NCBI GenBank assembly: GCA_034510155.1
Contig: CM067379.1
Coordinates: 15,783,771-15,847,770, forward strand
Length of the DNA: 64,000 nucleotides
Direction of reading: 5' to 3'
Source of the DNA: Eucriotettix oculatus
Lineage: Eukaryota > Arthropoda > Insecta > Orthoptera > Tetrigidae
A program made the position numbers and the translations under genes. Under the pieces are notes generated by a model. It saw nothing but the letters and a program-made list of their open reading frames with translations. It made no database searches and had not been told where the DNA came from. How positions within the stretch are numbered: position 1 is the first letter of the stretch; every line of letters starts with the position of its first letter. Below, piece by piece: positions 55,566 through 64,000 of the stretch.

Positions 55566-56088
55566 TTATATTGGGAAGGGATATTTTGACGGAAGTTAAT
55601 GAATTCTGCTGCTAGGGACGCGTAATAACTAGAAAAGGATAGCACAGGCAAGGAAGAGAAATTTACTGTCGGGTAATAAAAGTGTCAATATTAGGAAATC
55701 GTTGCGAAAAATGTTCGTATGGAGCGTGGCGTCATATGGGTGCGAAACGTGGACGGTAGGAGTTGCAGAAAGGTAAAGAATAGAAGTCTTTGAAATGTGG
55801 TGTCATAGGAAAATGAGATGGGTGGATAAGGTAACCTAACGAGGAAGAGGAAGAGCGAACAATATGGTGGACGTTGACCAGAGAGAAGGGATAGATTAAT
55901 AGGCCACGTTTTAAGACACGAGGATCTGGTAAAATTAGCATTAGAGGGAAGTGTGTGAGGTAAGAACAGAAGAGGGAGGCCAAGGATGTGGTAGTTATGC
56001 GGAAATGAAGAGGTTTGCGCAAGATAGGTTATAATGGAGGGTTCCACCAGACCAGTCTCAGGAATGAATCCGCAACAACAACAACAAA
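55566..56088 (+). mobile_element. LINE fragment, family 1 (long 3' end)
   Basis: Plus strand: GGGAAGGGATATTTTGACGG, GAATTCTGCTGCTAGG, GTGCGAAACGTGGACGG, CTTTGAAATGTGGTGTC, AGAAGGGATAGATTAATAGG and ACCAGACCAGTCTCAGGAAT, ending in CAACAACAACAACAA. Frames are broken throughout. Confidence 0.9.
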
Positions 56089-56944
56089 ATGATCAGCAGC
56101 TCCTCGTAAGTATCGCTTTTTTCCGTTTCTGTCTTTTATCGTATATGTGGGGGACCTAACAGTGTGAAGCTCCTCCATATGTGGACCGCACCTCCCTCTC
56201 TCCTTCCCTCCCTCGCATCCACCCTTTCGGCAAGATTAGGGAAATCTCTGTGAAGCAACGCCTGCTGCTTCTTCTTTCTGAGTGCCTCTCCATTAGAGAA
56301 GCGCCGCCATAAAGATAGTTTCCACAACATCCAGCAGCTACAGCCCCGTGGCCTCTGACAATGCGTAAATCCCTCCAGGAAAACCATTATCTCACCTCTA
56401 ACTGACGCTAATTGTACGCCTACAAATCATTCTGATTTATACTTATTCTAACATTTTTTTCCCTTATCTCTATTATGCAGCGAACGACGTAAAGCCCCAG
56501 CCTTAAAAATATATAATCTATATAACAACACTTTTTTCTTGTTTGAATAGAAACGATATTTTATCTGTGAGTATTAGTTTGCTGAACAAGGTGAAGGTCA
56601 GACAGGAAGCAAATAAAGCCACATAAACTGTGTAATATAGATAAATGGAAAGTTGACGTGTCGTGACTGTCAGTTTTGTTTTGAAGGAGATAAACATAAG
56701 AAAAATCGACTTCATATATATATATTTATCTATACTTTCACGTGTCTCGACACAGTCTTTCCAATTTGCGGAACTCGGAGTCATGTGCGAGGAGGATAAG
56801 GGGGGAGGGAGAGAGAGAGAAGGGATGGAGATTATTCCAAACATATTTCAATTATTACGAATAAAGTAAATAAATTATGTGACTATATTTTAAATGAAAC
56901 ATGAAGAATGTCCAAAAGTCAGAAACGGATTCATTTAAATTGAA
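56089..56944. other. unannotated DNA
   Basis: Includes a GC-richer patch (56150-56390) with a minus frame of 83 codons, (AT)n at about 56715-56727 and (GA)n at about 56807-56821. No gene recognised. Confidence 0.4.
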
Positions 56945-56992
56945 CACGTTTCGGCCCGTCCCCCAAATTTAGAGACCCCCTCAAATCTTTAA
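56945..56992 (-). ncRNA. hammerhead-like motif, decayed
   Basis: Minus strand: TTGAGGG-type first box, imperfect GGTCTC...GGGGGAC pairing with G-run insertions, GGCC, then GAAACGTG. Confidence 0.3.
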
Positions 56993-57081
56993 TTAAAATA
57001 TTACGAAATTTAATATTTCAGTTTGGTGCCGGACGTTGTAGGTGCGACATGAAAGTTTCAGCCGAAAAGATTTTTGAATTT

Positions 57082-57240
57082 TCACGTGAAGAATTTGGTG
57101 CCGCACTGGCTGAGGGAGTCAAGGAGTAAATTTTTAGCCTGAAGATGTCTCAAAATGAAGATGAAACGTCGTTTTTTTAAATAAATGGGGATATATTTAA
57201 TGCTGACTTTTTGGTCGATTTTTATTTATTATTTATATAT
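57082..57240 (+). mobile_element. fold-back family C, right arm with motif
   Basis: Matches 43695-43905: GTGAAGAATTTGGTG, TGAGGGAGTCAAG, then the hammerhead-like motif CTGAAGA (57139-57145), stem GTCTC-type/GAAGAT, GAAAC (57163-57167) and GTC, then TTTAATGCTGACTTTTTGG. The interior is shortened and the left arm is absent. Confidence 0.72.
57138..57171 (+). ncRNA. hammerhead-ribozyme-like motif (boxes intact)
   Basis: CTGAAGA and GAAACGTC are both canonical. Stem II has one mismatch compared with 43804-43843. A short stem I (AGC with GTT) is possible. Confidence 0.52.
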
Positions 57241-58036
57241 TGTAACATGAAAAGTTACACTTAACAATGCAGGCCAGCTTGCGAGTTGCAATTGTTGAGG
57301 AACTGACGCAACCTGGGCCAACAATGTAGTCTGGCGAGACTTTGGGGAGTCGTCATGGGGTAGTGGAAGGAGCAGGTTGTGTCGGCGGGACGACGAGAGA
57401 ATGACCACGCCCTGCAGATATAATTATTTCTCATGCTCTGATAGGAATTAAAAACTATTAAAACCTATTTTTGGTGTTTTTATTAAAAATACCTGGCGCC
57501 CAAAAGGAATTGAGAAATCCGCGAATACGGAGGAACGACGGATCTTCTACAATATATAACATAATTATGTTACAAAATGAAAAAGTACTTGCGGAATCAA
57601 GAAATTAAGTGTAACAGTCAGATACTGTAACTCTTTGTTTCCTTCGAGTTATGACTGTGATTATTTTCTCTGAATCCTCGTATCCCTCATTCGATTAATG
57701 ACATGTTCTCTTGTATCACTGCCGTAGATTTCCTTTTTTTAAAATTTACTTTCTTTGTTATTCAATGGTTGAGCTTCCATCCTGGAGTAATTATTTGTTA
57801 CGAAGTTGTGTGAATTACTCAATAAATTTAGTAACAGTAAACGACTGTTACAATATTTTTTTTTCAGAACAGATGTGAGCTATAATAGTTTTAGGTTGTA
57901 CCTTTAAAGTGGCCGGTTATCTACTTGGCTAGTTACCTGACGCTTGCCTGTGGCTCTTATCTCCTCCTTATCTCCGTTCGCATTCTTCTTCGTTGCGCCG
58001 CTTTTATTTTGTCACGTCGCCGCAAGTGAAAAACCA
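57241..58036. other. unannotated DNA
   Basis: No gene or repeat recognised. GC content rises toward 57930. Confidence 0.4.
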
Positions 58037-58285
58037 TTAAAAATCCTTCCAGTAAGCTGCTTCATCGCGAACGCGTGAGTCGGCGGCGACGGAGGCGGAG
58101 GAGTAGTGAGATGACTGCTGCTGGACCGTGTGCGTGTCGTGGTGGTCAAGGGGGCTGCTTTCTACTGTGGGGGGCGGAATGAACCGGAAGGTGATGAGGA
58201 AGCTCAGCGTCAGGATCTCCTGGCCCCTTAGGTGAGTGGAGTGAGTGACACTTGTTGGGATTCCACTGCACTCCCCCACCTGCAA
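58037..58285 (-). CDS. candidate terminal exon, unknown protein
   Basis: On the minus strand an acceptor-like TATATTTGCAG precedes an open frame entering as VGECSGIPTS. It runs about 80 codons with mixed, GC-ending codons to a TAA at 58037-58039 (last residues AYWKDF). The middle is rich in S, H, P and D, with a VQQQSSHYSS stretch. I recognise no domain. The opposite strand has a perfect donor word (G|GTGAGT at 58231-58237), so the block could instead be a plus-strand exon, or plain GC-rich DNA. Confidence 0.28.
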   Translation of the reverse strand: MQVGECSGIPTSVTHSTHLRGQEILTLSFLITFRFIPPPTVESSPLDHHDTHTVQQQSSHYSSASVAADSRVRDEAAYWKDF

Positions 58286-58408
58286 ATATAATAATTGTTT
58301 CTCATTAAAGATGACCGAAGCATGATTTTTAAATAACGGGCAGGTTAATCACAATTAATTTTCGTCAGCAGCCATGGAATAAAAATGCTTCATAAGAGTA
58401 GACAGTGG
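58286..58408. other. AT-rich spacer
   Basis: No feature apart from the putative acceptor of the exon above. Confidence 0.4.
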
Positions 58409-58670
58409 ATAATAAGAAACCTCTTCGCCGCTGACGGTTTTAAGAAGCTATTTTATTTCAAAAGTGATAATTTTCTGCAGCTTATAATGTCATGTTCATC
58501 CTAATACAGGTCTTGTATCTATCTCATATTTCTATAAAAACTTTTTAAAAATTAGATTGTATCCATTAGATTGATTGGGATGAATATGGCAGTATAAGAT
58601 GCCGAAAGCTACCACTTTTGAAATAAAATAGCTTCTTAAAACCGTGACCGACCAAGGAGTTTCTTATTAT
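58409..58670. repeat. fold-back element with ~95-bp arms, subfamily GAAAGC
   Basis: Arms 58409-58503 and 58576-58670 are inverted (ATAATAAGAAACC, GACGGTTTTAAGAAGC, ATTTTATTTCAAAAGTG). The right arm contains GATGAATA, stem GGCA/TGCC and GAAAGC (58579-58608), a hammerhead-like variant that is degraded in the left arm. A third related arm lies at 33222-33335. Confidence 0.85.
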
Positions 58671-58819
58671 ATCAACATTTAAACGGTCAAACAATCCAGT
58701 GCGCCTTCATATAAGAGTATTCAAACACTGTTGGTGAATGGTGAAACCTTTGATACCCGGAACTGTTCATCAGGTAAAGTATCCTATGACCAAAAGGGAA
58801 AATTTCCGTTTGAAATTAA
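58671..58819. other. spacer
   Basis: Nothing recognised. Confidence 0.4.
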
Positions 58820-59095
58820 TCAGCTCTAAACAGAACAGGTGAAGAGCGAACATTATGGATAAAGTTGACGAAGATAAGGGATAGATTAATAGGCGACGTT
58901 TTAAGGCTAGAGGGTCTTGTAAAATTAGCATTAGAGGGAAATGAACAGGAGTGGGAGACAGAGGATGGAATATGCTAAGTAAGTGCGATGTGCTAGTTAT
59001 GCGGAAATGAAAAGGCTTGTGTAAGATAGGTTTGCATGGAGGGTTGCATCAGACCAGTCTTTGGACTAAATTCCACAACAACATTAATAAATTAG
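58820..59095 (+). mobile_element. LINE fragment, family 1 (3' end)
   Basis: GAACAGGTGAAGAGCGAAC, AAGGGATAGATTAATAGGCG, AAATTAGCATTAGAGGGAA and CATCAGACCAGTCTTTGGAC to CCACAACAACATTAA. It is 5'-truncated, with broken frames. Confidence 0.88.
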
Positions 59096-60378
59096 TGTCC
59101 TTTACTTAGAGACGAGCGCCTCTAATACGGTAGCTGCCATGAAATGGAAAGAATTGCTGCGCAGATGGTTACGTCATGTAATTACGTCTTTTCCTGTTCT
59201 GCACTGACTCACTTCAGATTCCATAAAGTCATCCGTAATTATGTTTCGAGCATCGAGAGGAGAGACAAAAAAATAAGAGGTGTCGGCGGTGGAAACAACT
59301 GTGGCATAAGTTTAAACGGGGGTGGAAAATAGAAGACTCCAGTTAACGACCCTGGGAAATTAAACCTTGAAAGAGAATGGTAACGATGTTTTATTTCTCT
59401 ATGTCTGTGTACTTTTTATATTTTACGAATAGAGGAAAACCGTATTTATATATATATATATATAATTATTTATACAACTAATTACGATCCTAACGTGTAA
59501 CCCAGGCCGGAAACATTACTTAATTTTATTATTTAACATCTATTATTGCCCATCGTTAATTAGGTAGGTCCCCGATCTTTGGCGACTTGTGCTCAGAAGG
59601 GAACGTGTATACGTGTACACGTAAGCACTGTAATGCATACGTTCACACAGCGGCGGCGGCGACTAATCCTGTCTGTAATGGAGGCCATAGATTTTTTTGA
59701 CATTAATTCATCACTTTCAGTGAAAGTATTATCCGAATATTTTTATTGAAAAATATCAAAGTTCAAGTAAAGAGTTAATTGTAAAAAAATTAATTTGCAC
59801 GGGTCCTACTTGTAGACAGTTTTATGTGTAATCTTGGTGGGGGGTAGAAATTGAAAGTTCTGAGGTCAGTGAAATGACGTTAATTAAAAGATTAACCGCG
59901 CGAGAGAAAATGGCGGCTTAAAGTTTCAGACAACGGCTACTAAACGAGTGTTGATATTATTTTACGGTATATTTTTCGGCCCCCAGACGTTGCAGAAGCT
60001 ACAGGAATTTTTTTCTTTTTTATATTGTACTTAATGAACTTAGGGGGTAGGTCTCCCAAAGTTGCGGACGAAACGTATTCAAATTATTTCATTACTCACT
60101 TTTGGCTATTCTTTCTAAATTATTTATAGTATTAAATCAGACTAATATAATATTTTTTATAAGACATACTTTCATTCTCATTCAAGTCCGAGATGCTATA
60201 TGCAGTTATCTGTTTATATCTCAGCAGCTCAGCCTTTTTAACTTCTCAGGATCCTCTGTGCTATAATATTCTTCCCCCTCCCCCTTCCCCCAACCAAAAA
60301 TAATACCTGTTTAGTCAATAAGGCCTTCCTTTTTATTTATTTTACTTCATTAACAACAAACACAATATTACTACAAAG
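59096..60378. other. unannotated DNA with (TA)n
   Basis: (TA)n at about 59445-59464 and a perfect palindrome ACGTGTACACGT at about 59611-59622. A decayed hammerhead-like end (GGACGAAACGT) lies near 60066-60077. No gene recognised. Confidence 0.45.
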
Positions 60379-60560
60379 ATCATTTTTCAGCCAAAGATAC
60401 TCTTTTTTTCAATTTTCATTCTTGATTGGTGTTAATTAAGATAATATTATAACGATCATTTTACAGCGAAAGATTCACTTTTTCCCAAGTTTCATTCACT
60501 AAACAACAAAGATAGCATCACAAATAGATCATTTTTAAAAATAAAAAACAAATTATTGTT
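60379..60560. repeat. degenerate ~74-bp tandem repeat
   Basis: GATCATTTTT-type starts at 60379, 60454 and 60527, each preceded by CAAAGAT or a similar word; the first two are followed by CAGCCAAAGAT or CAGCGAAAGAT. Confidence 0.6.
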
Positions 60561-61655
60561 TTAGTTTAAATATAAGGGTATAACTCCTTAGTCCGTAAAA
60601 TATTTCCATTGTATTTATTTGTTGATCTTCCGTTGGCAGGCACACACACAGTGATGATATATATTGACGTGGTGTATAAAGTTCAAGGTCTGTGCGTATG
60701 TAGGCCGCAGGCAGGCCCTAGATGGCAGGTTTGCCTTTACTACTCCAGATTGACTGGTGTTAGTGGCCCCCCTGCCCCTCCCCCTCCCCCTCGTCCCACG
60801 TGGTCATTACTATGTCATTCACACGCACCTTGGCCGCCTTCCACGACCTTCCCAATTTTATTTATACACATATATAATTTTTTTTCCTTTCCTTTTCGCT
60901 TACACGACGGCGGGCGACGCCGCGAAAATTAACTGTCGCTTATAGGAGGAGAAGGTCGTCCATTTTAATAGCAGACTTGATGAAATCGCTTTTAGTGTTG
61001 TACTAATAAAAAAATGTACATATATACAACCACAGTTAAAGTAAACTGTAAAGTTTATTGATCGTATAAATATAATCCCATACCGGTTGGGTTGTGATAC
61101 AAAGGTGATGATGCCTGATAAATAAAAGCAGTTTCGGAAACATTCGCGTCATAAAATTCCCTTCCTATGCCTATCAATTGGTTCAACCTCCCAAAAAAAT
61201 TATTGAATATAAATATTACTAAGTATCACTGTCTCCTTCGGTAAGAGTTGTATAAAATTTTCGGTCACCATTTTCACACTCCATTTCTTTCTATGACGTT
61301 GTTACTGCTTCCGTTCAACTTCATTACACTGCTTTGATATTTATTAATTTCCGCCGTAAATTAATATATAAAAAATGAGTCATGGAAATTGAATATATAT
61401 TTTTAATAGTTACACTTATCTTGATTTCATTAAGAAAAAATCCTTAACTAACATCATACAGCCAATTAGTCAGAGAATTTTTTTTGTGTGTTAACCAATA
61501 CATTATATATACACGACTTTTCCTTCACAATTTTCGGAAATTCTTCAGGTATAGTCAAACTCAACCAACATTTCATCTTAAATAAAACTTTGAATGGATA
61601 TAAATACAGATGGAGGTTCAATTAGCTCCAGCGTTGCGTCCAGAGACGGTTACGC
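60561..61655. other. unannotated DNA
   Basis: A C-rich patch lies at 60768-60795 inside a 107-codon plus frame (60609-60932) without a known domain. A weak repeat A word (TTCCCTTCCTATGC) lies near 61158. No gene. Confidence 0.4.
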
Positions 61656-61659
61656 ATTT

Positions 61660-61697
61660 ATCTGAAGAAGTCCAAAAAATTCCGGGCGAAACGTTGC
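61660..61697 (+). ncRNA. hammerhead-ribozyme-like motif (boxes intact)
   Basis: CTGAAGA (61662-61668), one base, stem GTCC/GGGC (one G-U) with a ten-base loop, GAAAC (61688-61692), then GTT. Both conserved boxes are canonical. The cleavage triplet would be GUU, an allowed NUH. Confidence 0.52.
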
Positions 61698-61699
61698 AC

Positions 61700-62055
61700 G
61701 CAAAGTGTCCAATAATAATTATAATAATACTGAAAAAACAAAATTCTCTGTCTATTTGGCGGTCTGATGATTATTTGTTTATTCTATAAATGTCAGACCA
61801 ATTCTGACTTATTACCTGTTTGGTATTCATGTTGAATAATTTTTCTTGATGAAATCAGATAAATCTCACTGTTAAATACATAAATCATATTTCAATTTCC
61901 ATGAGTGAAAAAAAGTATTAGTCGTAAATATATTTCAGTAAAGCCAAAATTAAAAAATATTAAACAAACTATCGTTACTTTCCTTTGGAGATATAAAATG
62001 TGAATATTATTTATTTCAATAAATTACTCAGGTACTAAAGAGTTTCAGGGGAAAT
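61700..62055. other. AT-rich DNA
   Basis: Nothing recognised. Confidence 0.4.
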
Positions 62056-62350
62056 TAAATGATACGTCCTACTAATTTCAGTAATATTCTTTACAGTTTT
62101 ATTTTATTTAAATATAAGTATTTTGGCTGATGTATTTAATTTATTTCTAAATGAAACGGCTTACTAATTTCATTAATATTTTCTACAGTTTTATTTTATT
62201 TCAATATATTTTTGACTAATTTGGCTGGTGTATTTATTTAATTTATTTCTAAATGATGCGTCTTGCAAATTTCTAATTAAATTATTTACTTTTTTATTTT
62301 ATTTAAATATAATATTAATTAATTTGGTGGCGTATTTATTAAATTTATAT
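62056..62350. repeat. tandem repeat, three copies of ~92-102 bp
   Basis: Units start at 62056, 62148 and 62250 (TAAATGATRCGTC or a variant) and share ACTAATTTC, ACAGTTTTATTTTATTT and TTTGGCTGRTGTATTTA. The third copy is the most diverged. Confidence 0.8.
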
Positions 62351-62469
62351 CTTTTTTTCATGTTTGGATTTGTTAAATTTTGTTTTAAAATTTAAAGATC
62401 CTATTTCACATTTAAATAACAGTCCAGGGTTTGTCCCTTTGTTTTCTTGGATTTAAGCCGCGCTTGTAC

Positions 62470-62625
62470 GAAAGTTGGCAACAACGTTACCAGCAAATTG
62501 TTGACAACTTTTAGAAATATTCTAGAATATTTGTTCGGTGGACATTTTCTGTCAGTCAGTCAACAAAATGGAGGCAACAAACCGCAAACTTCAGTTTTGT
62601 TGTCAACTTTTGTTGCTCAACATTC
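62470..62625. repeat. cluster of short palindromes
   Basis: AGTTGGCAACAA (62474) and TTGTTGACAACT (62498) form a 12-bp hairpin with one mismatch. AAATATTCTAGAATATTT (62515-62532) is a perfect 18-bp palindrome. TTGTTGTCAAC recurs near 62598. No element boundaries are visible. Confidence 0.6.
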
Positions 62626-63461
62626 TGGCTGATAAAAAAAACAAGAGAGAACGCGACTTGTAGTAGAAGTTCCAGAAAGTTACACTAATTTATTAATAAC
62701 TTGTAATGGAAGTAGATTACGGATTTGGGTTAAAGATAGGCTTTCAGTCGGTTGAATGCATCTCGCATATTCTCCTTTTACGGGCAACTCGCCACTTGGC
62801 CACGGAATCAACATCACAAATTGTAAATGTGGCCTGATTAGAGGAGAACCAGACTGGTGTCACGTGAGCTCTCTGGGGGGGAGAAAGATAATCTACTGCA
62901 ATCAAATAAATTCGCAAACAAACTGGTTGGCGAATTTACAGATTTTGAGGTCTCGTTAGCGTCTAATTAACCTCTAAAATTACACACGCGAAAACTTATC
63001 AAGCATCGAGAACGTGTGACATCTATTAAATACCCGGTGAAATGTTGCAAGCAGTTCGTAGCTAACTGATTTCTATCTGATCTGGTTCTACCGATGTTAT
63101 CGAGTTACTTTCTAATGAGGAATTGGTACCCCTGACTGTGTCATTATTTACTCCATAGAATTAACCACGTAATGAAAAGTGTTCATCTCTTCGGTATATA
63201 AATTGGTCTGCACAAATTGCGATAAATTTTTGGCACACACATTCTTAAATCACCGGAGGAAAACGCTTTGAGGGTGAGAAACCCCTATCACCATTTTGCC
63301 TTCTCTTCCGGACTTGCTTTGCCCCTGCCACGGGGTTGCTTGAGTGCTTTAGTTGGTATATTAACCTGGGTAGGGAACCCAAAAAAACTCGTCCGACTTT
63401 ACTGTACTTTTCAGGAACTTAGTTAAAAAAATTTATTTACATTTTCTACGTTTTATATATA
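62626..63461. other. unannotated DNA
   Basis: A 67-codon plus frame (62756-62959) has no recognised motif. No repeat seen. Confidence 0.4.
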
Positions 63462-63565
63462 CACTGACCATGTGTCACTCTAAATTCGGAATGTGTCATG
63501 CAAGATGACAGTCCGCAGTCGACTCGGTAGGCCCAGGCCCTCAGTGAGCTGAAGATCCAAGGAGG
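63462..63565 (+). mobile_element. tRNA-related SINE, family B (3' part)
   Basis: ACTGACCATGTGTCACTC, GGAATGTGTCATGCAAG, GACAGTCCGCAGTCGACTC and CCCAGGCCCTCAGTGAGC match the family in order. The head and middle are missing. Confidence 0.78.
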
Positions 63566-64000
63566 AAGGAAGGACGTTCCATATAATGTTACTTATACAT
63601 ATGTACGGTCAATGTTCTATTCCATCGTCTATTGTCTGGAAAATTCTTCTTGCAAATTATAATTTGTCTTCCCCCTTTTTTGGGAGACCTTTTTTCTAAT
63701 TATTTTAAACTCCTCGGGGGGAAGGATTTTTTTGCTTTACCTGGCCTTTTGTAGGTGAAAGGAATGTTACTTACGGAAAATATGTGAAAGGTGTCACCGC
63801 GTGTAGGGTCTCTGATATCACCGAGGATTAACCGAGAGAGACAGGATACAAAGAAACCCGCCATATTTAATTGCGCCAAATATGGCAACTATACGTTTAC
63901 ATTCCGCTAGAATTTACTGAAACCCAAATCACAGAAAAATCTCGTGACGATAATTTCGACCGTAATGATTACGTAACTAGCGTGGACCGATCCTAAACGC
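63566..64000. other. unannotated DNA
   Basis: No gene recognised. A 62-codon minus frame (63700-63888) lacks motifs. Confidence 0.4.

Noticed and set aside
62510..62535. Heat-shock element
   Set aside because: TTCTAGAA is one correct inverted pair, but the neighbouring GAA is spaced three bases rather than two, so there is no proper three-unit array.

Overview
This window looks like non-coding DNA from a large, AT-rich, repeat-laden animal genome, most probably an insect. The evidence is a host of 5'-truncated non-LTR retrotransposon (LINE) fragments whose 3' end reads like the CAACAACAA-type tails common in insect LINEs, tRNA-related SINEs ending in an AAGAAGAAG-type tail, RTE-like tails with CAGACAGACAGG, many fold-back elements, AT-rich minisatellites, and no compact operon-like coding. 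A stick-insect-like (polyneopteran) source is a guess from repeat style and is not proven. I see no complete protein-coding gene, no rRNA and no functional tRNA.

Layout. 0-8 kb: a degenerate ~60-bp minisatellite, two LINE-1-family fragments (3.2-3.8 kb minus, 6.2-6.9 kb plus) and AT-rich filler. 8-17 kb: a LINE fragment with an 18-bp target-site duplication, a SINE, further LINE fragments, a three-copy ~227-bp tandem array and a 140-bp near-palindrome. 17-25.5 kb: two near-identical 3' fragments of a second LINE, an RTE-like element with an inverted partner, and a paralogous block (22.2-23.2 kb) that carries an inserted element; its inverted partner at 54.0-54.6 kb lacks the insertion. 25.5-34 kb: a 75-bp tandem array, fold-backs, five LINE fragments, a head-to-head pair of tRNA-like SINEs. 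33.8-34.4 kb: a CpG-rich block with a plausible initiator, ATG and splice donor (possible first exon). 34.7-44 kb: a third LINE lineage and several fold-backs. 44-58 kb: dispersed repeats and GC-richer islands that may be regulatory. 58.0-58.3 kb: a possible terminal exon on the minus strand. 58.4-64 kb: fold-back, LINE, tandem and SINE remnants.

The most striking signal is a population of about twenty short hairpin motifs scattered over both strands. Each has a CUGANGA-like box, a 3-6 bp stem and a GAAACGU(C/U) box, which is the catalytic-core pattern of a minimal type I hammerhead ribozyme. Several sit in or at the arms of inverted repeats. Hammerhead motifs of this kind are known from Penelope-like retroelements. 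Here the copies fall into several sequence subfamilies, some with an intact core and some plainly decayed. Whether any still cleaves cannot be told from sequence alone.
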